In this document: positions 1-8,349 of the stretch, piece by piece
Position numbering within the stretch: the first letter of the stretch is position 1
Layout: each line of letters begins with the position of its first letter
Assembly: GCF_030758935.1 (NCBI RefSeq)
Contig: NZ_CP132333.1
Span: 744,992 to 808,991 of the forward strand
DNA length: 64,000 bases
Direction: 5' to 3'
From: Geothrix sp. PMB-07
Lineage (GTDB): Bacteria; Acidobacteriota; Holophagae; Holophagales; Holophagaceae
Position numbers and translations under genes: made by a program
The notes under the pieces: generated by a model
Seen by the model: the letters and a program-made list of their open reading frames with translations, nothing else
Databases searched by the model: none
What the model was told of the DNA's origin: nothing

Positions 1-1
1 C

Positions 2-1093
2 CTGGGCTACTCCCTGGGCCGGCTCAGCATCCACTCCTGCGACTTCTCCAGCGGCAGCTTCACCTACGATGCGGGCCCCTCCGATCCGGGGCTGCAGCGC
101 TTCTCCATCGAGCACGACCGCCGCTTCCGCCTGCCCTTCGTGAAGGCCGCGCTCAAGGCGTCCGGCGGCATGCGCCTCTTCGCCTCGCCCTGGAGCCCGC
201 CCGCCTGGATGAAGACCAACGGGAACATGCTCCGCGGCGGCAAGCTGAAGCCGGAGGCGGCGGCCACCTGGGCCCTCTACTACGCCCGCTTCATCCAGGC
301 CTACGCCAAGGAGGGGTTGCCCATCTGGGGCCTGACGGTGCAGAACGAGCCCATGGCCACCCAGAGCTGGGAATCCTGCGTCTACACCGCGGAGGAGGAG
401 CGGGATTTCGTGAAGCAGCACCTGGGGCCGACCCTCGCCCAGGAGGGCCTTGGCGCGGTGAAGCTGATGGTGTGGGATCACAACCGCGGCCTGCTCTACC
501 AGCGGGCCCAGGCGGTCTACGACGATCCCGAGGCCTCCAAATTCGTGTGGGGCGCGGCCTTCCACTGGTATGTGGGCGATCACTTCGAGGCCGTGCGCCA
601 GGTGAAGGAGGCCTGGCCCGACAAGCAGCTGCTCTTCTCGGAAGGCTGTGCCGAGGCCTTCGACGCGGCGCGCCTGGAGGACTGGAACTGGGGCGAGAAG
701 TACGGCCGCTCGCTGGTGGCGGACCTGGCCAACGGCGCCGCCGGCTGGGTGGATTGGAACGTGCTGCTGGACGAGCGGGGCGGCCCCAACCACGTGGGGA
801 ACTTCTGCTACGCCCCCGTGCACGCCGACACGGCCACGGGCACCCTGCGCTACATGAACTCGTTCTACTACCTGGGGCATGTCTCGAAGTTCGTGCGCCC
901 CGGCGCCGTGCGCGTGGCGGCCAGCTCCACCCACGACAGTCTGCAGACCGTGGCCTTCCGCAATCCCGACGGCCGTCTGGCGGTGATCGTGCTGAACCTC
1001 ACCGACCAGCCCTTGCCCTTCCAGCTCTGGATGGCGGGGCGCGCGGCCAAGGGGGACAGCCCGGCCCATTCCATCCAGACCCTGGTCTTCTGA
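2..1093 (+). CDS. Glycoside hydrolase family 30 beta-glucanase, 5' end outside the window
   Basis: The frame is open from the first bases of the window, so the start codon and signal peptide lie upstream; 363 codons plus stop are visible. GH30 enzymes are retaining beta-glycosidases (glucosylceramidases, endo-1,6-beta-glucanases, xylanases). Visible family features are an N-terminal HSCDFS stretch, the acid/base Glu in VQNEP (residue 116 of the visible part) and the nucleophile Glu in FSEGCAE (residue 214), about 100 residues later, followed by a beta-sandwich C-terminus ending in IQTLVF. The next gene (GH5) starts 7 bp downstream on the same strand, with a symporter, GH3 and ROK kinase following, so a role in extracellular beta-glucan breakdown is likely. 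Whether the substrate is beta-1,6-glucan or another polymer cannot be told from this part. Confidence 0.9.
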   Translation: MGYSLGRLSIHSCDFSSGSFTYDAGPSDPGLQRFSIEHDRRFRLPFVKAALKASGGMRLFASPWSPPAWMKTNGNMLRGGKLKPEAAATWALYYARFIQAYAKEGLPIWGLTVQNEPMATQSWESCVYTAEEERDFVKQHLGPTLAQEGLGAVKLMVWDHNRGLLYQRAQAVYDDPEASKFVWGAAFHWYVGDHFEAVRQVKEAWPDKQLLFSEGCAEAFDAARLEDWNWGEKYGRSLVADLANGAAGWVDWNVLLDERGGPNHVGNFCYAPVHADTATGTLRYMNSFYYLGHVSKFVRPGAVRVAASSTHDSLQTVAFRNPDGRLAVIVLNLTDQPLPFQLWMAGRAAKGDSPAHSIQTLVF

Positions 1094-1100
1094 GGGCTCC

Positions 1101-2861
1101 ATGGTGCGCCGCGGCATCCTCACCGTCTGTCTGAGCTTGGCCGCGTGGCTGGGCCTGGGCGCCGCCGTTCCGAAGGCGGATGGCGCCCAGGTCGCGGGGC
1201 CTGTGAATGGGGGCGGGCACCGGTTCCTGAAGGTGGTGGGGACGGAGATCCGCGAAGCCTCCGGTACCGGCAAGACGGTGGTCTGGCGCGGTACCAACCT
1301 GGGCGGCTGGCTGCTGCAGGAAGCCTGGATGACGCCCATGATGTCGGGCCAGGAACTGCCCCAGGCCGATGAATGGCACCTGCGCGCCCTGCTCGCCGAG
1401 CGCTTCGGGGAGGCCACCCGCGACCGGCTCGTCTCGGCCTTTCAGGACACCTGGATCCAGGAGGCGGATCTGGATGCCATCCAGGCCCTGGGCCTGAACC
1501 TGGTGCGCGTGCCCTTCCTTTACATGGACCTCTTGGCGGAGGATGGCAGCCTGAAGGCCGGTGGCACCCGCCGCCTGGACTGGATCATCGAGGCCTGTGG
1601 CCGGCGCGGGCTCTACGTGCTGCTGGACCTGCACGGGGCGCCAGGCTGCCAGAACCGCTGGGACAACAGCGGGCGCATCAACGCAGACCCCCAGCTCTGG
1701 AAGGCGCCGCGCTTCCAGGACATGACCGTGAAGCTCTGGACAGCCCTGGCCAAACGCTACAAGGGAAATCCCACCGTGGCGGGCTACGACCTGCTGAACG
1801 AACCCGACAAGGCCGAAGGCGCCGACGAGGCAGCCTTCGCCGCCCAGTTGAACGCCTTCTACGACCGGCTCTACCGGGCCATCCGCGCGGAGGACCCCGA
1901 CCACATCCTGGTGATGGAGGCCTTCCCGGGCTGGCAGCGCCTGGGCGATCCGGCCGCCTTCCACTGGACCAACGTGGTCTACCAGTTTCACAGCTATGCC
2001 ATGCAGGCCAAGGTGGGCGGGGTGGATGTCAGCCAGGTGTGGACCGTCCAGCGGGACATGGTGGAGCGCCTTCTGGCCGATGCCCAGGCCCACCGCACCA
2101 AATTCCAGGTGCCCATCTTCGTGGGCGAGTTCTGCGTCTTCGGCTTCGAGGACCTGTGGGCCCGGGCCCTGGCGGGCCTGAACCGGCTGGGCATCTCCTG
2201 GGCGCCCTGGACCTGGAAGGTGGCCTTCGGCGATCCAGAACGGGGCGATGCCGCGGGCTTCTGGGGCCTCATGTGCCATGACACGGGAAGCTGGCCCCGC
2301 CTCACCCAGGATGATGCCGCCACCCTGGAGGCCCGCTGGCGCAGCCATGACACGGCCACCCACTTCAGCCCCAACCCCGCCTGGACGGCGCTGATCCAGC
2401 GCTACGCGAGCGGGGCCACGGACCTGCCGCCGCGCCCCGAGGCGGTGCGCCTGCAGGTGCGGGGCCGCTTTGTGGGCGCCAATCCACTGGCGGTGCCCTT
2501 CGCGCCCTTCGGGACCCAGCGGGACCTGGTGCCCTTGCTGGTGGACCGGGACCATGCCGCTGATGGGCCCGCCGATTGGACCGCCTTCACCCTGCGGGAG
2601 CTGGGCGACGGCACCCTGGCCCTCCAGGCGCGCCTCAACGCCCGGTACCTCCGCGCCAACCTGGAGGTGGCGGGCCGCCTCACCGCCTCCAGCACCCAGG
2701 TGGGCCCGCCGGAGCGCTTCCGCCGCGTGGACCTGGGCGATGGCACCTTCGCCCTTCAGACCCTGGCCAACGGGAAGTACGTCGGCCCGGATGCCCAGGG
2801 GGCCCTGGCCGCAGAATCGCCTGTTCCCATTCCCTTCACCCTGCATCCCCTCCATCCATGA
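1101..2861 (+). CDS. Exported GH5 glucanase with C-terminal fascin-like beta-trefoil
   Basis: 586 residues. Residues 1-29 form a signal peptide (basic start, hydrophobic core, AxA-like end). The catalytic domain (about 50-430) opens with RGTNLGGWLLQEAWMTP, closely resembling the RGVNLGGWL signature of exo-beta-1,3-glucanases in GH5. The acid/base is Glu234 in LLNEPD and the nucleophile Glu343 in FVGEFC. Residues about 445-586 carry repeated 'G.GT.ALQ....G.Y' units (ALQARLNARYLRAN, ALQTLANGKYVG) typical of fascin/ricin-type beta-trefoils, probably a glycan-binding module. It lies 7 bp after the GH30 gene and before the symporter, as in a single operon. Activity on beta-1,3-glucan (laminarin or fungal wall glucan) is an inference from the motif; cellulase activity is the alternative. 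Confidence 0.88.
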   Translation: MVRRGILTVCLSLAAWLGLGAAVPKADGAQVAGPVNGGGHRFLKVVGTEIREASGTGKTVVWRGTNLGGWLLQEAWMTPMMSGQELPQADEWHLRALLAERFGEATRDRLVSAFQDTWIQEADLDAIQALGLNLVRVPFLYMDLLAEDGSLKAGGTRRLDWIIEACGRRGLYVLLDLHGAPGCQNRWDNSGRINADPQLWKAPRFQDMTVKLWTALAKRYKGNPTVAGYDLLNEPDKAEGADEAAFAAQLNAFYDRLYRAIRAEDPDHILVMEAFPGWQRLGDPAAFHWTNVVYQFHSYAMQAKVGGVDVSQVWTVQRDMVERLLADAQAHRTKFQVPIFVGEFCVFGFEDLWARALAGLNRLGISWAPWTWKVAFGDPERGDAAGFWGLMCHDTGSWPRLTQDDAATLEARWRSHDTATHFSPNPAWTALIQRYASGATDLPPRPEAVRLQVRGRFVGANPLAVPFAPFGTQRDLVPLLVDRDHAADGPADWTAFTLRELGDGTLALQARLNARYLRANLEVAGRLTASSTQVGPPERFRRVDLGDGTFALQTLANGKYVGPDAQGALAAESPVPIPFTLHPLHP

Positions 2862-2931
2862 CCTTCCCTGCCGCAGCCCCGCTGACCCGGCGCGCGGCGG
2901 CAGCAGGCCGCCCATCCCGAGGAGCCACCCC

Positions 2932-4674
2932 ATGAACTCCGCCAGCAGCATCCATCTAGGCCCCGTCGACTGGACGATCCTGGTTCTCTACTTTTCCTTC
3001 GTGGTGGGCATCGGCGTGGTGCTGAAGCGCGGCATGAAGAGCTCGACGGATTTCTTCCTGTCGGGTCGCGCCATCCCGGCCTGGATCGCGGGCTTGGCCT
3101 TCCTCAGTGCCAACCTGGGCGCCCAGGAGGTCATGGGCATGGCGGCCTCGGGCGCCAAATACGGCATGATGACCGCCCACTTCTACTGGGTGGGGGCGGT
3201 GCCGGCCATGGTCTTCGTGGGCGTGTTCATGATGCCCTTCTACTACGGCTCCAAGGCCCGCAGCGTGCCGGAATACCTGAAGCTGCGCTTCGATGAAAAG
3301 ACGCGCACCTTCAACGCCTTCAGCTTCGCCATCATGACGGTCTTCTCCAGTGGCATCTCGATGTATGCCATGGCAAAGCTGCTGAACCTGCTCCTGGGCT
3401 GGAACTTCAACATGAGCCTCTGGATCAGCGCCGCCATCGTGCTGGCCTACATCTTCCTGGGCGGGCTCACCTCGGCCATCTACAACGAGGTGATGCAGTT
3501 CTTCCTCATCGTGCTGGGCTTCGCGCCCCTGGTCTTCCTGGGGCTGCGCGACTGCGGCGGCTGGTCGGGGCTGGTGCAGCGCCTGCACCTCGTGGCCAGT
3601 CAGAGCCACAACCTGCAGGGCCAGGCCTACGCGCCCGGCGCCTGGGTGAGCGCCTGGAAGCACATGGGCACGCCGGGGGCCAACCCCATGGGCGTGGAGT
3701 GGTTCGGCATGGCCATGGGCCTGGGCTTCGTGCTCTCCTTCGGCTACTGGTGCACGGACTTCCTCGTGGTGCAGCGCGCCATGGTGGCCGAGAACGAGAC
3801 GGCCGCCCGCAAAGTGCCCCTCATCGCCGCCGTGCCCAAGATGCTCTTCCCCTTCCTGGTGATCCTGCCGGGCATGATCGCCATCGGCCTCACCTACAAG
3901 GCGGGCCAGAGCGGCTTCGCGCTGCCCGTGAAGGGCAACGCCTTCGACTACGACATGACCATCCCCCTCATGCTCAAGCACTACTTCCCCACGGGCCTGC
4001 TGGGCCTGGGCCTCACGGCGCTCATGGCCTCCTTCATGAGCGGCATGGCGGGCAATGTCACGGCCTTCAACACGGTGTGGACCTACGACATCTACCAGAG
4101 CCACATCGCGAAGGATAAGAGTGACAGCCACTACCTCTGGATGGGCCGCATGGCCACGGTGGGCGGCATCCTGCTCTCCATCCTCACGGCCTACATGGCG
4201 GTGCATTTCAACAACATCATGGACATGCTGCAGCTGATCTTCGCCTTCGTGAACGCGCCGCTCTTCGCCACCTTCCTGCTGGGCATGTTCTGGAAGCGCA
4301 CCACGGGCCATGGCGCCTTCTTCGGTTTGCTCTCGGGCACGGCGGCGGCGGCGCTGCACCACGGCCTCAGCATCCCGGTGGGGGCGGAGAGCCTCTTCAA
4401 GGGCGGCTGGCTGGGCCATGTGCTGCACGTCTACCCCAGCGAGATGGCCCAGAACTTCTGGACGGCCATCTGGTCCTGGAGTACCTGCTTCCTGGTGACG
4501 ATCCTGATCAGCCTGCTGACCCCGCGCACCAAGAGCGATGGCGACCTGCGCGGCCTGGTCTACAGCCTCACGGAACGCCACGACGAGGGGCACCTGCCCT
4601 GGTACCAGCGCCCCATCTACCTGGGCGCCCTCATCCTCGCCGCGGCCCTCGTTCTCAACATCCTGTTCGCCTGA
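2932..4674 (+). CDS. Sodium/solute symporter (SSS family) for sugars
   Basis: 580 residues with about 13-14 hydrophobic helices. The start ATG at 2932 is preceded by GAGGAG 7 bp upstream; the open frame extends further upstream but over the GH5 coding region. The N-terminus (VDWTILVLYFSFVVGIGVVLKRG, SSTDFFLSGRAIPAWIAGLAFLSANLGAQEVMGMAASGAKYGM) is characteristic of the SGLT-like branch of the SSS family, which couples Na+ to uptake of hexoses or related solutes. Sitting between GH5 and GH3 genes, it probably imports the glucose or short beta-glucosides released by those enzymes across the inner membrane. The exact substrate is inferred from context only. Confidence 0.9.
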   Translation: MNSASSIHLGPVDWTILVLYFSFVVGIGVVLKRGMKSSTDFFLSGRAIPAWIAGLAFLSANLGAQEVMGMAASGAKYGMMTAHFYWVGAVPAMVFVGVFMMPFYYGSKARSVPEYLKLRFDEKTRTFNAFSFAIMTVFSSGISMYAMAKLLNLLLGWNFNMSLWISAAIVLAYIFLGGLTSAIYNEVMQFFLIVLGFAPLVFLGLRDCGGWSGLVQRLHLVASQSHNLQGQAYAPGAWVSAWKHMGTPGANPMGVEWFGMAMGLGFVLSFGYWCTDFLVVQRAMVAENETAARKVPLIAAVPKMLFPFLVILPGMIAIGLTYKAGQSGFALPVKGNAFDYDMTIPLMLKHYFPTGLLGLGLTALMASFMSGMAGNVTAFNTVWTYDIYQSHIAKDKSDSHYLWMGRMATVGGILLSILTAYMAVHFNNIMDMLQLIFAFVNAPLFATFLLGMFWKRTTGHGAFFGLLSGTAAAALHHGLSIPVGAESLFKGGWLGHVLHVYPSEMAQNFWTAIWSWSTCFLVTILISLLTPRTKSDGDLRGLVYSLTERHDEGHLPWYQRPIYLGALILAAALVLNILFA

Positions 4675-4683
4675 GGGGCAGCC

Positions 4684-4887
4684 ATGACCTTCGACCTGCG
4701 TCTTCCCATCGGCCTGCTCTTCAGCCTGCTGGGCCTCCTGCTGAGCGTCTTCGGGCTGCTGACCCCCGCCGAGCTGTACCGCACCTCCCTGGGCCTCAAC
4801 ATGAACCTCTGGTGGGGCCTCGTCATCCTGGTCTTCGGTGCCGTCATGCTGGGCCTGGCCTTGAAAGCCCGGCGCCACGAGGGGTGA
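4684..4887 (+). CDS. Small two-helix membrane protein
   Basis: 67 residues, starting 9 bp after the symporter stop. Two hydrophobic segments (about 8-27 and 42-62) are separated by a short polar loop containing ELYRTSLGLNMNLWWG, and the C-terminus is basic (KARRHEG). Small proteins of this layout are often found directly after SSS symporter genes and may be accessory to the transporter; this is contextual inference. I recognise no catalytic motif. The short gap to the symporter and the codon use typical of the region support it as a real gene. Confidence 0.7.
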   Translation: MTFDLRLPIGLLFSLLGLLLSVFGLLTPAELYRTSLGLNMNLWWGLVILVFGAVMLGLALKARRHEG

Positions 4888-4958
4888 GTCCTTCGGCTTC
4901 GCGCTTTGCCTGCCCTTTAGCTCCGCCTTCAGCCATTCCTTGAAAAGGATCCCCCACG

Positions 4959-7172
4959 ATGAAAGCCATTGCCCTCTTTGGCCTGGCCCTCTCCCTGGCA
5001 GCCGGTCAGCCGGATCACGCTGCCCGGGTCCGACAACTCCTCCGGACCATGACCCTGGAAGAAAAGGTGGGGCAGATGACCCAGGTCACCTTGGAAGCCG
5101 TGCTGCAAAGCCCGTCGGCCACAGGTGTGCGGGAACTTGACCCGGCCCGGCTGGAAGATGCCCTGGTGAAGCACCATGTGGGTTCCATTCTCAATGTGGG
5201 GCCGGAAGGGGCCCTGACCGTGGACCAGTGGCACGGCATCCTCACCCAGATCCAGGACGCGGCCCTGAAGCGGACCCGCGCCCGCATTCCCGTCATCTAT
5301 GGCATCGATGCCATTCATGGCGCCACCTATACCCGGGGCGCCACCCTCTTCCCCCAAGCCATCGCCATGGCCGCCACCTGGAATCCGGCCCTCGTCAAGC
5401 GGGGCGGTGAAATCACCGCAGCGGAGGTGCGGGCCTCGGGAATCGCCTGGAACTTCAACCCGGTGCTGGATATCGGCCGCCAGCCACTGTGGCCGCGGTT
5501 CTGGGAGACCTTGGGTGAGGACACCTGGTTGGCCTCCGCCCTGGGCCGCAGTTACATCGAGGGCCTTCAGGGCCAGGCCATCGGCGCTCCGGACAAGGTG
5601 GCTGCCTGCCTCAAGCACTACGTGGGCTACAGCTATCCGCTGAATGGCAAGGACCGGACTCCCGCCTGGATCACGGAGCGGGCTCTGCGGGAGTGGTTCT
5701 TGCCCACCTTCGAGGCTGGCGTGGCGGCGGGCGCCCCGACGGTGATGGTCAACTCCGGCGAGATCGACGGCATCCCCGGCCACGCCAACAAGCACCTGCT
5801 CACGGAAGTACTCAAAGGCGAGATGAAATTCAAGGGCTTCGTGGTTTCCGATTGGGAGGACATCAAGCGGCTGCACACCCGGGACCGCGTGGCGCGGACA
5901 CCCAAGGAGGCCGTCGTCATGGCCGTGAATGCCGGTGTCGACATGAGCATGGTGCCTTTCGACTTCAGCTTCTATGACCTGTTGCTGCAGGCCGTGAAAG
6001 AGGGCCTGGTTTCCAGAGCGCGGATTGATGATGCCGTGCAGCGCATCCTGAAGGTGAAGCTGGATCTGGGCCTGTTCGAGAAACCCTATCCGGATCCCGC
6101 AATGAAAGCCCGCTTCGGGCGTCCGGAATACGCGGAGGCCAACCTCCGCGCCTCCCGCGAAGCCATCACCTTGCTGAAGAACGAGCGGGCGGCGCTGCCT
6201 TTGCCGAAGGGCTCCAAGCTCCTGGTTGCGGGGCCCACAGCCAACCTTCGCAGCGTGCTGAATGGCGGCTGGAGCCTCACCTGGCAAGGGGATGCCGAGG
6301 AACTGTACCCCAAGGATAAACCCACGGTCCTGGAGGCGCTCAAGGCCACCTACGGCGAGGCCAATGTGGCCTACGTGCCCGGGGCCACCTTCGACCAAGT
6401 CCTGGATGTGAACGCCGCCATGGAAGCCGCAAAAGGGGTGGATGCCATCGTGCTCTGCCTGGGCGAGAAGACCTACTGCGAGACACCGGGCAACATCGAT
6501 GACCTGAGCCTGGATCCCGCTCAGGTGCATCTGGCCATGGCCTTGGCAAAGGCCGGAAAGCCCTTGATTCTGGTGCTGCTGGAAGGCCGCCCTCGCACCC
6601 TCAACCCCATTGTGGGAAGTGCCGCGGGCATCGTGCTGGGCTACCTTCCAGGCCTGGAAGGGGGCCGGGCCATCGCAGATGTCTTGAGTGGCGCCGTGAA
6701 CCCCAGCGGACGCCTGCCCTTCACCTATCCGCGTTTCCCCAACGCCATCACCCCCTACGACCACAAGCCTCTGGAGGTGTTCGACGTCAACACGTTCAAC
6801 CCCCAGTGGCCTTTCGGATTCGGCCTTTCCTACACAACGTTTGCCTACTCGGATCTGAGTGTGGACAGGTCCATCCTGGGCCGGAAGGATCGGCTTTCGG
6901 TGAGCGTGAAGGTGACCAACTCAGGCCGCCGGGAAGGCATGGAGACCGTGCAGCTCTACGTCCAGGATGAGTATGGCCAGGTGAGTCGGCCCGTGCGCAT
7001 GCTGAAGGGGTTCCAGAAAGTGGTTCTGGCTCCCGGTGAATCCAAGGTGGTGCACTTCACCCTGGGGGCCCGGGACCTGAGCTTCATCGGCCGGGCCAAC
7101 ACGCGGATTGTGGAACCGGGCACCTACAAGCTGTGGGTGGGCGACCTCAAGGGCGCGTTCGAACTGAAGTGA
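4959..7172 (+). CDS. GH3 beta-glucosidase, exported
   Basis: 737 residues with a short signal peptide (MKAIALFGLALSLAAG). The N-terminal TIM barrel (about 20-350) has the GH3 pattern: EEKVGQMTQ, GIDAIHG, FNPVLDIGR, CLKHYVGYS and the nucleophile Asp298 in GFVVSDWEDI. The alpha/beta sandwich domain (about 370-590) contains the AREAIxLLKN-type stretch ASREAITLLKNE and the PSGRLPFTYPR segment. A fibronectin-III-like domain follows (about 640-737, VTNSGRREGMETVQLYV). Its length matches BglX-type periplasmic beta-glucosidases. It would cleave oligoglucans to glucose in the periplasm, between the upstream endoglucanases and the ROK kinase 13 bp downstream. Confidence 0.95.
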   Translation: MKAIALFGLALSLAAGQPDHAARVRQLLRTMTLEEKVGQMTQVTLEAVLQSPSATGVRELDPARLEDALVKHHVGSILNVGPEGALTVDQWHGILTQIQDAALKRTRARIPVIYGIDAIHGATYTRGATLFPQAIAMAATWNPALVKRGGEITAAEVRASGIAWNFNPVLDIGRQPLWPRFWETLGEDTWLASALGRSYIEGLQGQAIGAPDKVAACLKHYVGYSYPLNGKDRTPAWITERALREWFLPTFEAGVAAGAPTVMVNSGEIDGIPGHANKHLLTEVLKGEMKFKGFVVSDWEDIKRLHTRDRVARTPKEAVVMAVNAGVDMSMVPFDFSFYDLLLQAVKEGLVSRARIDDAVQRILKVKLDLGLFEKPYPDPAMKARFGRPEYAEANLRASREAITLLKNERAALPLPKGSKLLVAGPTANLRSVLNGGWSLTWQGDAEELYPKDKPTVLEALKATYGEANVAYVPGATFDQVLDVNAAMEAAKGVDAIVLCLGEKTYCETPGNIDDLSLDPAQVHLAMALAKAGKPLILVLLEGRPRTLNPIVGSAAGIVLGYLPGLEGGRAIADVLSGAVNPSGRLPFTYPRFPNAITPYDHKPLEVFDVNTFNPQWPFGFGLSYTTFAYSDLSVDRSILGRKDRLSVSVKVTNSGRREGMETVQLYVQDEYGQVSRPVRMLKGFQKVVLAPGESKVVHFTLGARDLSFIGRANTRIVEPGTYKLWVGDLKGAFELK

Positions 7173-7185
7173 GATGAGGATTTTC

Positions 7186-8289
7186 ATGGATTTGCAACGG
7201 GACCCACGCATCGTCCTGACCCTTGACGCTGGAGGGACGAACTTCGTCTTTTCCGCCATGCAGGGAGGGCGGGAGATCATCGAACCCATCCAACGCCCCT
7301 CTTTCGCAGAGGCCCTTCCAGCCTGCCTGGCTTCCATCGTGGAGGGCTTTGAAGCCGTCAAGGCGCGGCTGGAGGCACCGCCCGTGGCCATCAGTTTCGC
7401 CTTCCCGGGGCCGGCCGATTATCCCAATGGCGTCATCGGCGACTTGAACAACCTGCCAGCCTTCCGGGGTGGCGTTCCCCTCGGCCCCATGCTGCAGGCG
7501 CACTTCGGTGTTCCCGCCTTCATCAACAACGACGGCAACCTCTTCGCCTATGGCGAGGCGCTGGCCGGGCTGCTGCCTGAGGTCAATGCCAAACTCGCGG
7601 CAGCGGGCCTCAGCAAGCGGTTCAAGAACCTCTTCGGGGTGACGCTTGGCACGGGGTTCGGCGGAGGCTTGGTGGTGGACGGGCGGCTGTTTCTGGGTGA
7701 CAACGCCGCGGGGGCGGAGATCTGGTGCATGCGGAACAAGCTGGATCCCGGCTGCCCCGCCGAGGAGGGCGTGAGCATCCGCGCCGTGCGGTCGGCCTAT
7801 GCGGAGGCCGCGGGCCTCCCGCTGGAGGCCGCCCCCGATCCCAAGACCATCTTCCACATTGCCGAGGGCCTGGCCGAGGGTCACCGAGCAGCCGCCCGCG
7901 AGGCCTTCTGGCGCCTGGGGGAAGTGGCGGGGGATACCCTGGCCAACATCAGCGCGGTGGTGGACAGCCTGGTGGTGGTGGGCGGTGGCCTCTCCGGCGC
8001 CGCGTCCTTCATCCTGCCGCCCCTGGTGCAGGAGATGAACGGCACCCTGCGGGCCAAGGCCGGCGGCACCTTCCCCCGCCTGGAGGTGCAGGCCTTCAAC
8101 CTGGAGGACCCCGAGCACCTGGCCCGCTTCGTGAAGGGGCAGGAGGTGCAGCTGCCTGTGCCGGGCACCGACCGCACGGCCACCTACGATGCCCTGAAGC
8201 GCATAGGGGTGGGCGTCACCCGCCTGGGCACCAGCCGCGCCACGTCGGTGGGCGCCTACGCCTTCGCCCTGCAGGCCCTCGACCGCTGA
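7186..8289 (+). CDS. ROK-family sugar kinase
   Basis: 367 residues from the chosen ATG at 7186, which has GAGGA 5 bp upstream; an earlier in-frame ATG at 7174 lies 1 bp after the GH3 stop and has a poorer ribosome site. ROK proteins phosphorylate hexoses with ATP or act as repressors; no helix-turn-helix precedes the kinase fold here, so a kinase is more likely. Visible motifs are the phosphate loop LTLDAGGTNFVFSAM, the sugar-binding NNDGNLFAYGEA and the second ATP motif GTGFGGGLVVDG. The usual zinc-binding Cys cluster of many ROK kinases is not apparent (only one Cys, in DPGCPAEEG). Probably the cytosolic kinase for glucose released by the upstream hydrolases. Confidence 0.85.
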   Translation: MDLQRDPRIVLTLDAGGTNFVFSAMQGGREIIEPIQRPSFAEALPACLASIVEGFEAVKARLEAPPVAISFAFPGPADYPNGVIGDLNNLPAFRGGVPLGPMLQAHFGVPAFINNDGNLFAYGEALAGLLPEVNAKLAAAGLSKRFKNLFGVTLGTGFGGGLVVDGRLFLGDNAAGAEIWCMRNKLDPGCPAEEGVSIRAVRSAYAEAAGLPLEAAPDPKTIFHIAEGLAEGHRAAAREAFWRLGEVAGDTLANISAVVDSLVVVGGGLSGAASFILPPLVQEMNGTLRAKAGGTFPRLEVQAFNLEDPEHLARFVKGQEVQLPVPGTDRTATYDALKRIGVGVTRLGTSRATSVGAYAFALQALDR

Positions 8290-8308
8290 GGCCGCGGAGA
8301 TTGCATCC

Positions 8309-8329
8309 GCCGGGGCCTGAGGCCCCGGC
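8309..8329. terminator. Hairpin between convergent genes
   Basis: A perfect 9-bp stem (GCCGGGGCC / GGCCCCGGC) with a 3-base TGA loop, in the 60-bp gap between the ROK kinase stop (8289, +) and the oxidoreductase stop (8350, -). There is no strong T-run on either side, so it may act as a bidirectional structure rather than a canonical terminator. Confidence 0.6.
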
Positions 8330-8349
8330 TGGTCAGGGGGTTCAGCCGG

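Noticed and set aside
999..2951. Long minus-strand open frames opposite the GH30/GH5 and symporter genes
   Set aside because: They lack any domain pattern, are rich in Gly/His/Gln/Val as expected for antisense frames of GC-rich genes, and lie wholly over well-supported coding sequence.
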